This document shows positions 34,760 through 43,179 of a DNA stretch of 64,000 nt, one piece after another. This DNA is from Kiloniellaceae bacterium (lineage in GTDB: Bacteria; Pseudomonadota; Alphaproteobacteria; Kiloniellales; Kiloniellaceae). The stretch is from the NCBI GenBank assembly GCA_021776195.1, contig JAJFGK010000162.1, positions 62,001 to 126,000 on the forward strand, written 5' to 3'. How positions within the stretch are numbered: position 1 is the first letter of the stretch; each line of letters opens with the position of its first letter. Made by a program: the position numbers and the translations under genes. The notes beneath the pieces are model-generated. The model saw nothing but the letters and a program-made list of their open reading frames with translations, did no database searches and was not told where the DNA came from.

Positions 34760-35445
34760 CAGAGAACCTCACAGGCCGCGTCGGGCGGCTGCTGAGCGGC
34801 ACGGTCAACGCGATGGTCGATGCCGTCGAGAACATGGCCCCCGAAATGGTAATGGAGGAGGCGATTCGCGAGGTCGACCGCGCCATCGACGATGTCCGCG
34901 CCGAGCTCGGCCGGGTCATCTCGAGCCGGCACATGGCCTCGACCCGGCTGGCCGAGGAGAGCCGGAAACACGACGAGCTTTCCGCCAAGGCCGCGGTCGG
35001 CCTGAGCGAAGGGCGCGAAGATCTTGCCGAGGCGGCGGTGGCCAAGATGATGGATATCGAAGCCCAGATTCCGGTGCTGGAAAGCGCCATCGCCCAGACC
35101 GGCGAAGGCGAGGCCGAATTGGAACGCTATGTCGCGGCGCTTCAGGCCCGCAAACGCGAGATGCAGGACGAACTGCGCCAGTTCAAGGCGGCGCAAAAGT
35201 CCGGCACGGCCGGCGATGATGCGTTGGCCGGTGGGTCTGGGTCCGGCGGTTCGGTCGAGGCCGCGGTCGGTCGCGCCGAAGGCGCCTTCGACCGGATCAT
35301 GGAACGGGCGGCCGACCTGCCTGGCGGCGCGCGCCCGGCGAGCCGGAAGTCGGCGACCCAACTGGCCGAACTGGATGAATTGGCGCGGCAGAACCGCATC
35401 AAGGAGCGGCTGGCGAGCTTCAAGGCCGATATCGGCGGTTCGTAA
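34756..35445 (+). CDS. PspA/IM30-family membrane-stress protein
   Basis: A 229-residue PspA/IM30 (ESCRT-III-like) protein, which forms helical coats on the inner face of stressed membranes. Nearly the whole chain is predicted coiled coil: an N-terminal amphipathic part (GRVGRLLSGTVNAMVDAVEN), EMVMEEAIREVDRAIDDVRA, and long helices to about 150. A Gly/Ser linker (ALAGGSGSGGS) at about 158-168 separates the last helices, a little unlike E. coli PspA. It is coupled to the unknown 179-residue gene and precedes YqiJ and YqiK, linking PspA with a flotillin. No PspF gene or clear sigma-54 promoter is seen. Confidence 0.85.
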   Translation: MTENLTGRVGRLLSGTVNAMVDAVENMAPEMVMEEAIREVDRAIDDVRAELGRVISSRHMASTRLAEESRKHDELSAKAAVGLSEGREDLAEAAVAKMMDIEAQIPVLESAIAQTGEGEAELERYVAALQARKREMQDELRQFKAAQKSGTAGDDALAGGSGSGGSVEAAVGRAEGAFDRIMERAADLPGGARPASRKSATQLAELDELARQNRIKERLASFKADIGGS

Positions 35446-35477
35446 ACCGCCCCCACCGATCATGGCGCGAGGTGACA

Positions 35478-36248
35478 ATGGAGTTCTTGCTGATCCCCCA
35501 AAACCTGCCCTTTGCCGTGGCTCTGACGGTGATGCTGGCCATTGCGCTGCTGGAAGGCGCCTTGACCCTGGTCGGGCTGGGATTCTCCTCGCTCCTGGAC
35601 AACCTGATCCCCGAGGGCTTTGGCGCCGAGGCGCTCGGTGATCTGGAGCTTGACGCCGATCTCGACTTAGACGGCGATCTCGCGCCCGCCGGCGGCATCG
35701 ATCCTTGCACTATCGACCCGGGCGCCAGCCTGGATCCTTCTGGGGCCGGTGACATCGGCTCGGCTTCGGCGCTGTCGCGGGTTCTCGGTTGGCTTTGCGT
35801 CGGCCGGGTGCCGGTCCTGGTCCTGGTCGTGGTCTTCCTGACCGTCTTCGGGCTCGACGGTCTCCTGATCCAGGGGCTGCTGCAGGGCCTGACGACTTTT
35901 CTCCTGCCGGCCTGGATCGCCTGGGTTCCGGCTCTGGCCCTGGCGCTGCCCATGACCTCCCGGATCGGACGGGGGATCGCCAGGATCATTCCCAAGGACG
36001 AGACCTCGGCGGTGTCCCGGGAATCCCTGATCGGCCGCTTGGCTACCGTGACGCTCGGCGAGGCGCGCCAGGGGGCGCCGGCGCAGGCCCGGGTGCGCGA
36101 CGAGAACGGCAAGTCGCACTACGTCATGGTCGAGCCGGACGACCCGGAGAGGGCCTTTCGGGCCGGCGAGCCGGTCCTGCTGGTGACGCGCCACGGCGCG
36201 GTGTTCCGGGCCATTGAAAACACCTCGGCCGCCTTGGTGGACGAGTAA
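35478..36248 (+). CDS. yqiJ: YqiJ-like inner membrane protein (OB-fold, NfeD-like)
   Basis: A 256-residue membrane protein of the YqiJ/NfeD-like group. Three hydrophobic segments occur at about 10-38, 105-135 and 140-158, followed by an OB-fold-like soluble domain (LIGRLATVTLGEARQGAPAQ to the end). In E. coli YqiJ is encoded beside the flotillin YqiK, as here, and the family is thought to anchor or organise flotillin assemblies. The ATG at 35478 follows CGAGGTGAC; a GTG two codons earlier is also in frame. A strongly acidic stretch (LGDLELDADLDLDGDL) lies between helices one and two. Confidence 0.85.
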   Translation: MEFLLIPQNLPFAVALTVMLAIALLEGALTLVGLGFSSLLDNLIPEGFGAEALGDLELDADLDLDGDLAPAGGIDPCTIDPGASLDPSGAGDIGSASALSRVLGWLCVGRVPVLVLVVVFLTVFGLDGLLIQGLLQGLTTFLLPAWIAWVPALALALPMTSRIGRGIARIIPKDETSAVSRESLIGRLATVTLGEARQGAPAQARVRDENGKSHYVMVEPDDPERAFRAGEPVLLVTRHGAVFRAIENTSAALVDE

Positions 36249-36299
36249 CCGCCAGAATTTTTCGGCGCTGTTCAAGTTTGCAACATAGGAGGTAAGGCT

Positions 36300-38099
36300 A
36301 TGGGATTCTATGCGATGACCGGTATTGCACTCTATGCGGGCATCATAATCATTGCGCTGCTCGCCGTAGGTCTGATTTTCAGCCGTCTGTACAAGCGGGC
36401 CACCAAGGAGATTTCCTTCGTGCGGACCGGCCTGGGCGGCCAGAAGGTGATCGTCGACGGCGGTTGTCTGGTCTTCCCGATCCTCCACGACACCATCCCG
36501 GTGAATATGAACACCCTGCGCCTGGAGGTGAAGCGCGCCAACGATCAGGCGCTGATCACCAAGGACCGTATGCGGGTCGATGTCCAGGCCGAGTTCTACG
36601 TACGCGTACAGCCGATCCGCGAGTCGATCGCCAACGCGGCCCAGACCCTGGGTCAGAAGACCATGAACCCCGACCAGTTGCGCAACCTGGTGGAAGGCAA
36701 GTTCGTCGACGCCCTGCGCGCCGTGGCCGCCGAGATGGCCATGGAGGAACTGCACGAGCAGCGGGTCCAGTTCGTCCAGAAGGTCCAGGCCGCGGTTTCG
36801 GAGGATCTGCTGAAGAACGGCCTCGAATTGGAATCGGTCTCGCTCACCGGGCTCGACCAGACCAACCGCGACTTCTTCAATCCCGACAACGCCTTCGACG
36901 CCGCCGGTCTGACCAAGCTGACCGACGAGATCGAGGAGCGCCGCAAGCGCCGCAACGAGATCGAGCAGGAAACCGAGATGGCGATCCGGCTCAAGGACCT
37001 CGAGGCGGAACAGCAAAGGCTGCAGATCGCCCGCGACACCGAGTATGCGAAACTCGAGCAGGAACGCGAGATCGAGGTTCGCCGCGCCTCCCAGGTGTCG
37101 CTGGTGGCCAGCGAGCAGGCTGAAAAGCAGCGCGAGGCCGAGGAAGCCAAGATCACGGCGCAACAGAGTATCGACCTGGCCCGCATCCAGACCGAGCGGG
37201 CGATCCAGGACCAGAAGATCGCCATGGAACAGGAGATCAAGGAACGCGACATCGCCCGCAGCCGTGCGGTCGAAGCCGCCGAGATCGATCGCGAGAAGGT
37301 CATCAAGCTGGCCGATCAGGACCGCAACATCGCCATCGCGGAAAAATCCCGGGCCCAGTCGGAAGCCGATGCCGCGGCCTCGGCCGCGCGCTCCGAGGCG
37401 GTCAAGGCCGAGGAGTCCGTCACCACCGTGCGCGAGACCGAGATCGCCGAGCGCCAGAAAGCCGTTGATCTGGTCGAGGCCAGGCGTGGTGCCGAGCGCG
37501 AGGCGATCAAGGTGACGGTGGCGGCGGATGCCCAGAAAACTGCGGCGGCCGACGAAGCCGATGCCATCCGCACCCTGGCCGAGGCCCAGGCCGAGCAGGT
37601 GCGCATTTCCGCGGACGGCGAGGCGACCGCCGAGAAGCTGCGCGCCTCTGCGGCGGAGATCCGCTACGCCATCGAGGCCGCCGGGCGCCTCGCGCTCAAC
37701 GAGGCCGACAACGTGCTGACCTCCGAGGTGGTCTCGATGAAAATCCGCCTGGCGGTGATCGAGAACCTCCAGGCCATTATCCGCGAGTCGGTCCGCCCGA
37801 TCGAGAATATCGACGGCATCAAGATCGTCCAGGTCGACGGCCTGCGCGGCGGCGATTCCGGCTCGAACGGCGTCGGCAACGGGGCCGTCAATGACGGTGG
37901 CGCCAAGAACGGTGGCGGCGTCGGCCTGGCCGATCAGGTCGTCAGCAGCGCCTTGCAGTATCGCAGCCAGGCCCCGCTGATCGATGCTATCATGAAGGAA
38001 GTGGGCCTCTCCGGCGGCGATCTGGCGGGCTTGGCCCGGGCCGCCGCGAGCGACCAAGCCGCCAAGGCCGAGCCGGCCGCCGAAGAGCCCGTCGGCTGA
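36300..38099 (+). CDS. yqiK: Flotillin-family protein YqiK
   Basis: A 599-residue flotillin with one N-terminal membrane helix (about 6-28), an SPFH/Band 7 domain (about 35-200, KEISFVRTGLGGQKVIVDGG) and a long Glu/Ala/Lys-rich coiled coil (about 210-460) typical of flotillins, then a C-terminal oligomerisation part. The tail is Gly/Asn-rich (SGSNGVGNGAVNDGGAKNGG) before a last helix. An ATAGGAGGTAAGG ribosome site is very strong. It follows yqiJ by 51 bases. Flotillins form membrane microdomains; with PspA in the same operon this suggests an envelope-maintenance unit. Confidence 0.93.
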   Translation: MGFYAMTGIALYAGIIIIALLAVGLIFSRLYKRATKEISFVRTGLGGQKVIVDGGCLVFPILHDTIPVNMNTLRLEVKRANDQALITKDRMRVDVQAEFYVRVQPIRESIANAAQTLGQKTMNPDQLRNLVEGKFVDALRAVAAEMAMEELHEQRVQFVQKVQAAVSEDLLKNGLELESVSLTGLDQTNRDFFNPDNAFDAAGLTKLTDEIEERRKRRNEIEQETEMAIRLKDLEAEQQRLQIARDTEYAKLEQEREIEVRRASQVSLVASEQAEKQREAEEAKITAQQSIDLARIQTERAIQDQKIAMEQEIKERDIARSRAVEAAEIDREKVIKLADQDRNIAIAEKSRAQSEADAAASAARSEAVKAEESVTTVRETEIAERQKAVDLVEARRGAEREAIKVTVAADAQKTAAADEADAIRTLAEAQAEQVRISADGEATAEKLRASAAEIRYAIEAAGRLALNEADNVLTSEVVSMKIRLAVIENLQAIIRESVRPIENIDGIKIVQVDGLRGGDSGSNGVGNGAVNDGGAKNGGGVGLADQVVSSALQYRSQAPLIDAIMKEVGLSGGDLAGLARAAASDQAAKAEPAAEEPVG

Positions 38100-38175
38100 T
38101 GACAGTTACCGCCGGGCCTGGCGGGAGCGACGCCGGGTCCAGTGGTACCAAAGCGCAAAAGCGAAGGGGTTGGTC

Positions 38176-40632
38176 ATGTTTCGAGTCCTTGGCCTCGTGG
38201 CCATTTCAGTCTTGCTGTCATCCTTTGGCGCCGCGGCGGCGGAGGACCGGTCCTGTGTCAAGAAGACACCCATTCCCGAAGAATTTGAACTGGTCCTCCC
38301 CGGCCCGGACATCCCGGCCGAGATCGCCGGCTTTTCTGGCGCCTGGAGCGGCAGTTGGGCGAACAAAGCCGGTGCCGCGGTGGCTTGTCACAGTCTGGTG
38401 GTCGAGAAGGTCTTCGCCAACGGATTTGCCCAGGTGGTTTACAGTCATAGCGGCGAGAGGGGACGGCGAGGGATCCTGCCGAGTTACCGGCGCTATGTCG
38501 GGCTCATCGAAGAGGGGCAGCTTTCCTTTGCCTTGGAGGATGGCAAGTCCGTCCGCTACAGCCTGCGCGACGGCAAGCTATCGGGGCGCCTCGGAAACGG
38601 CCGCCAGAGCCTTCTGGAGCCATCCGATGCAGCGGGGTGCCGGGAGGCGAAGCAGATCGATGCGACGCCGCTCGGCGGAACCCGGGTCCGCTTGAACCAG
38701 GAAGATCTAATGCGTCCTGCGGGACCGGGCGACGGCCTGGTCCACACCAGCCACTACGCAGCGGGACCGGAGGCCGCGCCGGCTCTGCACGAGATCAACG
38801 GGACGCTCCATCTTGGCCCGGGCAAGCTGTTTATCGGCGCCGCAGGTTGCCTGGCCTCGCAAGCGTCATTGAGGCCCCTGCCGATCGACTTCGTGACAGT
38901 CGGCGCGGACCTGGTTCCCGTCGAACGTGGCATCCTCCATCCGCCGACCAGCAGCGGGCACTTCGAACTGATCCTCTCACCCGGAAGGATCTGGTCGGAG
39001 CCCGGCGACGGTGGTTACTCCCGGGCGGCCTTTCCGTTCGTGTTCGTTTCCAACGACAGCAACGCGACTCACAACGGCATGGGCACTTTTCTCTTCAACG
39101 ACAAGAAGGTGTCGCAGGTTTGGCTGCAGATCGTTCAGGAGACCGCGCCCTGGCGGCGCTATGACGCATGGGGCTCGATGACGGCGCGCTATGAGCCGAA
39201 GAAGTCGGCGGGCGCTGCCGCGCGAGAGGCCTTCGGGCGCGAAAAGGCGGATGCCTTGACGATGCGGCCGCTCGATTCCTTGCGCGGAACCGTGGATGCC
39301 AAGGTTCTGGATCAGTTCGACGGCGCTTGGGGAACGCAGCATGTCAGCGCCAGTGGCCTCCTGGTCGATGACGTGCTCTACGCCCGGTGCCGCACGCGCC
39401 TCGGGCCCTATCCCTTTTGCCGCCATATGCGTCACGGTGTCTTCTCGGTGACCAAGTCCATGCTCGGCGCCCTGACATTGTTTCGACTGGCGGCGCTCTA
39501 TGGCGACGAGGTCCTCGACGAGAGAGTGTCCGATTACCTGCCCGGCGCGAAGGACCGCGACGGCTGGGAAGACGTCACCTTCGCTCATTTGCTGTCGATG
39601 GCGGCGGGAATCGGGAATGCGCAGTCAGAGTCCCAGTCGGTGAGTCCCTTTGCCGACAGTTACATCTCCTTCGGGTCCGCGGACCGCGATGCCGACCGGG
39701 TCCGGCGCGCCCTGAAGTCCTATGGCAATCTGCGTTGGGGACCCGGGAAGGTCATGCGCTACATCGACGCCCACACCTACCTGCTGGGCGCCGCCATGGC
39801 CCGATTCCATCAGTCCAAGGCCGGCGCGGACGCCGACCTCTGGGCCATGATTCGCGATGAGGTCTTCCGGCCGATTGGCGTCCATCACCTACCCTACCTG
39901 CGCAGCCCGGACCAGGGGCTGCCGGCATTGTCTCATGGCGCCTATCCAACCATGGAAGGGGTGGCGAAGATTGCCAGGCTTCTTCATAACGACGGCCGCC
40001 ATGGCGACGCCCAGCTTCTCAGCCGGACAGCGGTCCGCCAGGCGCTCTATCGTGGTGACGCGGTTGGCCTGGCAACCGGGTTCGACAACAGGTTCGGCCA
40101 GGGGCGCTATCATCTTTCTTTCTGGGGCCTGCCGGTGAAGACAACGGGCGGCTGTGCCTTTACGCTGCCCGTGATGGCGGGATACGGCGGCAACTGGGTT
40201 TTACCCCTGCCGAGTGGTGTATTGGCCCTTCGGTTCTCGGATGGTTTCAACCGTGAACTCGAACACCTGGTAGCCGCGGCCTGGCCGCTCAAACCGCACT
40301 GCGGATCGATCGACGAAAGCGGACACGAAGGCGCGCTGAGCCGGGACGAAGCCTCGGCGGCGCTTTCCGGAAACACCCTTTATTCCGGTGATTGGCACAT
40401 CTACCTGGCGCCGGAGGGAACGATATTCTCGCGGTCCGAGACGGAGGCCTGGCTCGGCCGCTGGCGGGTCGATGAGGCGGGGCGCTATTGCAGCCGCTAT
40501 TCGACCTGGCGGGTTGGTACCGAAAGCTGTTCCAGCCTTCACCGTCAGGGCGAGCAGTGGGTGCTGCGTGCGATGGATCGTTGGGAAGATCTTGACCTTC
40601 GCAGGGTTGTCGGCAATCCAGAGGGCTATTGA
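38176..40632 (+). CDS. Large secreted beta-lactamase-fold serine hydrolase
   Basis: An 818-residue exported protein. The signal peptide is MFRVLGLVAISVLLSSFGAA. The N-terminal 400 residues are unfamiliar apart from a carbohydrate-like LWSEP/GNGRQS look that I cannot assign. From about 415 a class C beta-lactamase/D-aminopeptidase (S12) domain follows: the active Ser is S424 in FSVTKSML with K427, the Tyr motif is probably RYIDAHTYLLGAAM, and a GGNWVLPLPSG strand replaces the usual HxG. RBS GCGAAGGGG precedes the ATG at 38176. It follows yqiK by 77 bases on the same strand and may be in its operon. Substrate unknown. Confidence 0.8.
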   Translation: MFRVLGLVAISVLLSSFGAAAAEDRSCVKKTPIPEEFELVLPGPDIPAEIAGFSGAWSGSWANKAGAAVACHSLVVEKVFANGFAQVVYSHSGERGRRGILPSYRRYVGLIEEGQLSFALEDGKSVRYSLRDGKLSGRLGNGRQSLLEPSDAAGCREAKQIDATPLGGTRVRLNQEDLMRPAGPGDGLVHTSHYAAGPEAAPALHEINGTLHLGPGKLFIGAAGCLASQASLRPLPIDFVTVGADLVPVERGILHPPTSSGHFELILSPGRIWSEPGDGGYSRAAFPFVFVSNDSNATHNGMGTFLFNDKKVSQVWLQIVQETAPWRRYDAWGSMTARYEPKKSAGAAAREAFGREKADALTMRPLDSLRGTVDAKVLDQFDGAWGTQHVSASGLLVDDVLYARCRTRLGPYPFCRHMRHGVFSVTKSMLGALTLFRLAALYGDEVLDERVSDYLPGAKDRDGWEDVTFAHLLSMAAGIGNAQSESQSVSPFADSYISFGSADRDADRVRRALKSYGNLRWGPGKVMRYIDAHTYLLGAAMARFHQSKAGADADLWAMIRDEVFRPIGVHHLPYLRSPDQGLPALSHGAYPTMEGVAKIARLLHNDGRHGDAQLLSRTAVRQALYRGDAVGLATGFDNRFGQGRYHLSFWGLPVKTTGGCAFTLPVMAGYGGNWVLPLPSGVLALRFSDGFNRELEHLVAAAWPLKPHCGSIDESGHEGALSRDEASAALSGNTLYSGDWHIYLAPEGTIFSRSETEAWLGRWRVDEAGRYCSRYSTWRVGTESCSSLHRQGEQWVLRAMDRWEDLDLRRVVGNPEGY

Positions 40633-40686
40633 ACCGGGCCGCGTCCAACCCGATCTAATGAAGGACCAACTCGCGAGGAGTGGAAA

Positions 40687-41073
40687 ATGCAAAGCCAAAG
40701 CCGTTTGTTAGAGGATCTGGCGCGAGTCGCCTCCAGCGCCATGGGCGTGGCCTCGGGGATGCGCGAGGAGGTCGAGACCCGGCTGCGCGAGCAGTTCGAG
40801 CGGGTTCTGGCGCGCATGGATCTGGTGACCCGCGAGGAGTTCGAGGCGGTGCGCGCCATGGCGGTCAAGGCCCGCGAGGAGCAGGAGGCCATGACGGCAC
40901 GCCTCGCCGTCCTTGAAGCGGCCCTGGCAGCGAAGGCCGAGACCCCGGCCAGTAATGCCCCGGCCCGGAAAGCCCCGGCCCAGAAGGCTTCGGCCGGAAA
41001 AGCTACGGCCAAGAAGGCCCCGTCGGAGAAAGCCGCCAAGACGTCCCCGGGAGGCCCGAACGACACGCCCTGA
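40687..41073 (+). CDS. ubiK: Ubiquinone biosynthesis accessory factor UbiK (BMFP domain)
   Basis: A 128-residue protein of the UbiK/YqiC family, a small coiled-coil factor that aids aerobic ubiquinone synthesis with UbiJ and can promote membrane fusion in vitro. The helix SRLLEDLARVASSAMGVASG and the coiled coil REEVETRLREQFERVLARMD, then TREEFEAVRAMAVKAREE, match the BMFP domain. The C-terminal 40 residues are a Lys/Ala-rich tail (KAPAQKASAGKATAKKAPS), longer than in E. coli. A GAGGAG ribosome site precedes the ATG. Confidence 0.88.
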   Translation: MQSQSRLLEDLARVASSAMGVASGMREEVETRLREQFERVLARMDLVTREEFEAVRAMAVKAREEQEAMTARLAVLEAALAAKAETPASNAPARKAPAQKASAGKATAKKAPSEKAAKTSPGGPNDTP

Positions 41074-41081
41074 GCGGCCCT

Positions 41082-41121
41082 GGATCTGGCCCCCCCGGAT
41101 CTGGCCCCCGGATCTGGTCCC
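41082..41121. repeat. Short GGATCTGGCCCCC tandem repeat
   Basis: Three degenerate copies of ggatctggccccc follow the ubiK stop, ending in ggatctggtccc. They lie in the 248-base gap between ubiK and the ybjN-like gene and seem non-coding. Confidence 0.6.
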
Positions 41122-41271
41122 TCGGCCGGACCCTGGTTGTCCACAGCAAAGCGCGAAATCTTGTTGGAATGGTCGACCCCGGCCCTTGTCGGCGAGTCTC
41201 GAAGCTGGCACCCTACATTTGGTAGGCATGATCGTTCGACGCCCCACATCTGGCCAAAGAGGGCGGGGACC

Positions 41272-41325
41272 ATGTCTTTCGATGAGACGCTGCTGGTCGC
41301 GCTGACTGGGGGACGCCGGAGATGA
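41272..41325 (+). CDS. Possible 17-residue leader peptide overlapping ybjN start
   Basis: An ATG at 41272, preceded by GGGCGGGGAC, opens an 18-codon frame (MSFDETLLVALTGGRRR, stop TGA) whose stop overlaps the ATG of the ybjN-like gene as ATGA. It ends in three arginines. It may couple translation into ybjN or be chance; it is also the tail of a longer frame from 41137. Confidence 0.3.
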   Translation: MSFDETLLVALTGGRRR

Positions 41326-41828
41326 CGAGGCTTCAAGAGACCTTCGAAGAGACCTTTATCGACCATCCGCTCGACGAGATGGAAACCCTGGCGATCGCCA
41401 ACCAGTGGTCGGTCGACCGCTGCAGCGAGAACGAGCTGGTCATGGAGTTTCCCGGACGCTGGTGCGGGGTCCACCTCTACGCGGTCTGGCACGGCGATAT
41501 CGAGGCGGTGTTCCTGTCCTGCCATTTCGATGTCCGTATTCCCGACACCAAGAAAAAAGCGGTCTACGAAATGATCGCGCGCACCAACGAATCGCTCTGG
41601 CTCGGGCACTTCGACTTCCTCTCCGAGGAGGCCATCGTGGTCTTTCGCCACACCCTGCCGCTGCGCGGCCAGGACGCGGTGACGCCGGGCCAGATGGAAG
41701 ATCTCTCGCAGACCGCCGTGCAGGAGTGCGAGCGCTTCTATCCGGCCCTGCACCTGCTGTTGTGGGGCGGCCAGGACGTGGAAGAGGCCATGCGCATGGC
41801 CCTGATGGAAACCGTCGGGGAGGCCTGA
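41322..41828 (+). CDS. YbjN domain-containing protein
   Basis: A 168-residue protein of the YbjN family (type III secretion chaperone-like fold), cytosolic and of unclear function; in E. coli YbjN affects motility and stress traits. Visible signatures are NQWSVDRCSENELVMEFPGR, AVFLSCHFDVRIPDTKKKAV, and LPLRGQDAVTPGQMEDL. It lies between ubiK and proC; ybjN-like and proC are often neighbours in this group. A GCCGGAG sequence lies just before the ATG. Confidence 0.88.
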   Translation: MTRLQETFEETFIDHPLDEMETLAIANQWSVDRCSENELVMEFPGRWCGVHLYAVWHGDIEAVFLSCHFDVRIPDTKKKAVYEMIARTNESLWLGHFDFLSEEAIVVFRHTLPLRGQDAVTPGQMEDLSQTAVQECERFYPALHLLLWGGQDVEEAMRMALMETVGEA

Positions 41829-41833
41829 TTGCC

Positions 41834-42667
41834 ATGGTCGCCGTTGGATCCCTTCTTCTGGTCGGTTGTGGCAAGATGGGCGGCGCGCTGCTGTCCGGCT
41901 GGCTCGACCGGGGCCTGGCGCCGGAGGCGGTGACGGTGGTCGAGCCCTATCCGGCGGCGCTGGGCGATTTGGCCGAAAGAGACCAGGGCGGCGGCCGGCT
42001 GCGCGTGGTGGCGAGCGCCGCGGACCTGCCGGACGATCTGGCGCCCGACCTGGTGGTCTTCGCCGTGAAGCCGCAGATGATGGACGCGGCCCTGCCTTCC
42101 TGCCGGCGTTTTGCGCGGGCCGGCTGCGTTTTCCTCTCGATTGCCGCCGGCAAGACCATCGCCTATTTCGAGGATCATTTGGGGGCCGACGCACGGGTCG
42201 TGCGGTCCATGCCCAATACCCCGGCGGCGGTCGGCCGGGGCATGACCGTGCTCACCGCCAACGCGGGCGTCGCGGCCGCCCAGAAGACGACCTGCGAAGA
42301 GCTGCTCGCGACGGTCGGCGAGACCGCCTGGGTCGACGACGAGGGCTTGCTCGACGCGGTGACGGCGGTCTCCGGCGGCGGGCCCGCCTATGTCTTCTTG
42401 CTGATCGAATGCCTCGCCGAGGCCGGTGTGGCGGCGGGGCTCTCCGCCGAGCTCGCCCAGCGCCTGGCCCGGGTCACGGTGGCCGGGGCGGGCGAACTGG
42501 TGCACCGCTCCGACGAGCCGGCCAGCCAGTTGCGCCAGAACGTCACCTCGCCGGCCGGCACCACGCTGGAAGCCCTGACCGTCCTGATGGCCGACGATGG
42601 ACTTCAACCGCTCATGACCAAGGCCATCGCGGCGGCGACCCGGCGCTCGCGCGAACTCGCCGGTTAG
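41834..42667 (+). CDS. proC: Pyrroline-5-carboxylate reductase
   Basis: A 277-residue NAD(P)H enzyme making L-proline from pyrroline-5-carboxylate. The nucleotide-binding motif VGCGKMGGALLSG is at residues 10-22; VVFAVKPQMMD, VVRSMPNTPAAVGRGMT and the signature LDAVTAVSGGGPAYVFLLIE then the C-terminal QNVTSPAGTTLEALTVL are all present. The ATG at 41834 follows the ybjN stop by five bases, so the genes are cotranscribed. It is followed by the ybaK-like gene with a five-base gap. Confidence 0.95.
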   Translation: MVAVGSLLLVGCGKMGGALLSGWLDRGLAPEAVTVVEPYPAALGDLAERDQGGGRLRVVASAADLPDDLAPDLVVFAVKPQMMDAALPSCRRFARAGCVFLSIAAGKTIAYFEDHLGADARVVRSMPNTPAAVGRGMTVLTANAGVAAAQKTTCEELLATVGETAWVDDEGLLDAVTAVSGGGPAYVFLLIECLAEAGVAAGLSAELAQRLARVTVAGAGELVHRSDEPASQLRQNVTSPAGTTLEALTVLMADDGLQPLMTKAIAAATRRSRELAG

Positions 42668-42672
42668 GGCTC

Positions 42673-43161
42673 ATGGTCAAAGAGGGGCTCTCCGCCAAGG
42701 CCCGGCGGGTCCAGGAAGCGGTCACGGCGCGTGGCTTCGACTTCCAGGTCCGGACCTTTCCCGACTCGACCCGGACCGCCGCGGAGGCGGCTGCCGCGGT
42801 TGGATGCAGCGTGGCCCAGATCGCCAAGTCGTTGATTTTCAAAGGCCAGGACAGCGGCGAGCCGCTGCTGGTGATCGCCGGCGGCGCCAACCGCGTCGAC
42901 GAGAAAAAGGTCGCGGCGCTCATCGGCGAGGCGATTGGCCGGGCCGATGCCGATTTCGTCCGCCAGGCGACGGGATTTGCCATCGGCGGCGTGCCGCCGC
43001 TGGGTCATGACAGGCCCCTGCGCACTCTGATCGACGAGGACCTGCTGGCCGAAGACCGGATCTGGGCCGCCGCCGGCACCCCGAACGCCGTCGTCGCCCT
43101 GCCGGCCGCCGCCCTGGCGGAGCTCACCGGCGGCCGGGTCGCGGCGGTCAAGAAGGACTGA
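42673..43161 (+). CDS. YbaK/EbsC (prolyl-tRNA editing-like) family protein
   Basis: A 162-residue YbaK/ProX-type protein, single-domain homologues of the ProRS editing domain that deacylate misacylated tRNAs such as Cys-tRNAPro or Ala-tRNAPro. The conserved lysine lies in CSVAQIAKSLIFK, followed by LVIAGGANRVDEKKVAAL and the GFAIGGVPPLGH loop with DEDLLAEDRIWAAAG. Its position after proC is notable, as both concern proline, but this may be coincidence. Start at ATG 42673, five bases after the proC stop. Confidence 0.88.
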   Translation: MVKEGLSAKARRVQEAVTARGFDFQVRTFPDSTRTAAEAAAAVGCSVAQIAKSLIFKGQDSGEPLLVIAGGANRVDEKKVAALIGEAIGRADADFVRQATGFAIGGVPPLGHDRPLRTLIDEDLLAEDRIWAAAGTPNAVVALPAAALAELTGGRVAAVKKD

Positions 43162-43179
43162 TTCCACTAGCCGGCCGAA

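Noticed and set aside
35667..38057. Minus-strand open frame of 796 codons
   Set aside because: It covers the opposite strand of YqiJ and the flotillin and shows only compositional bias.
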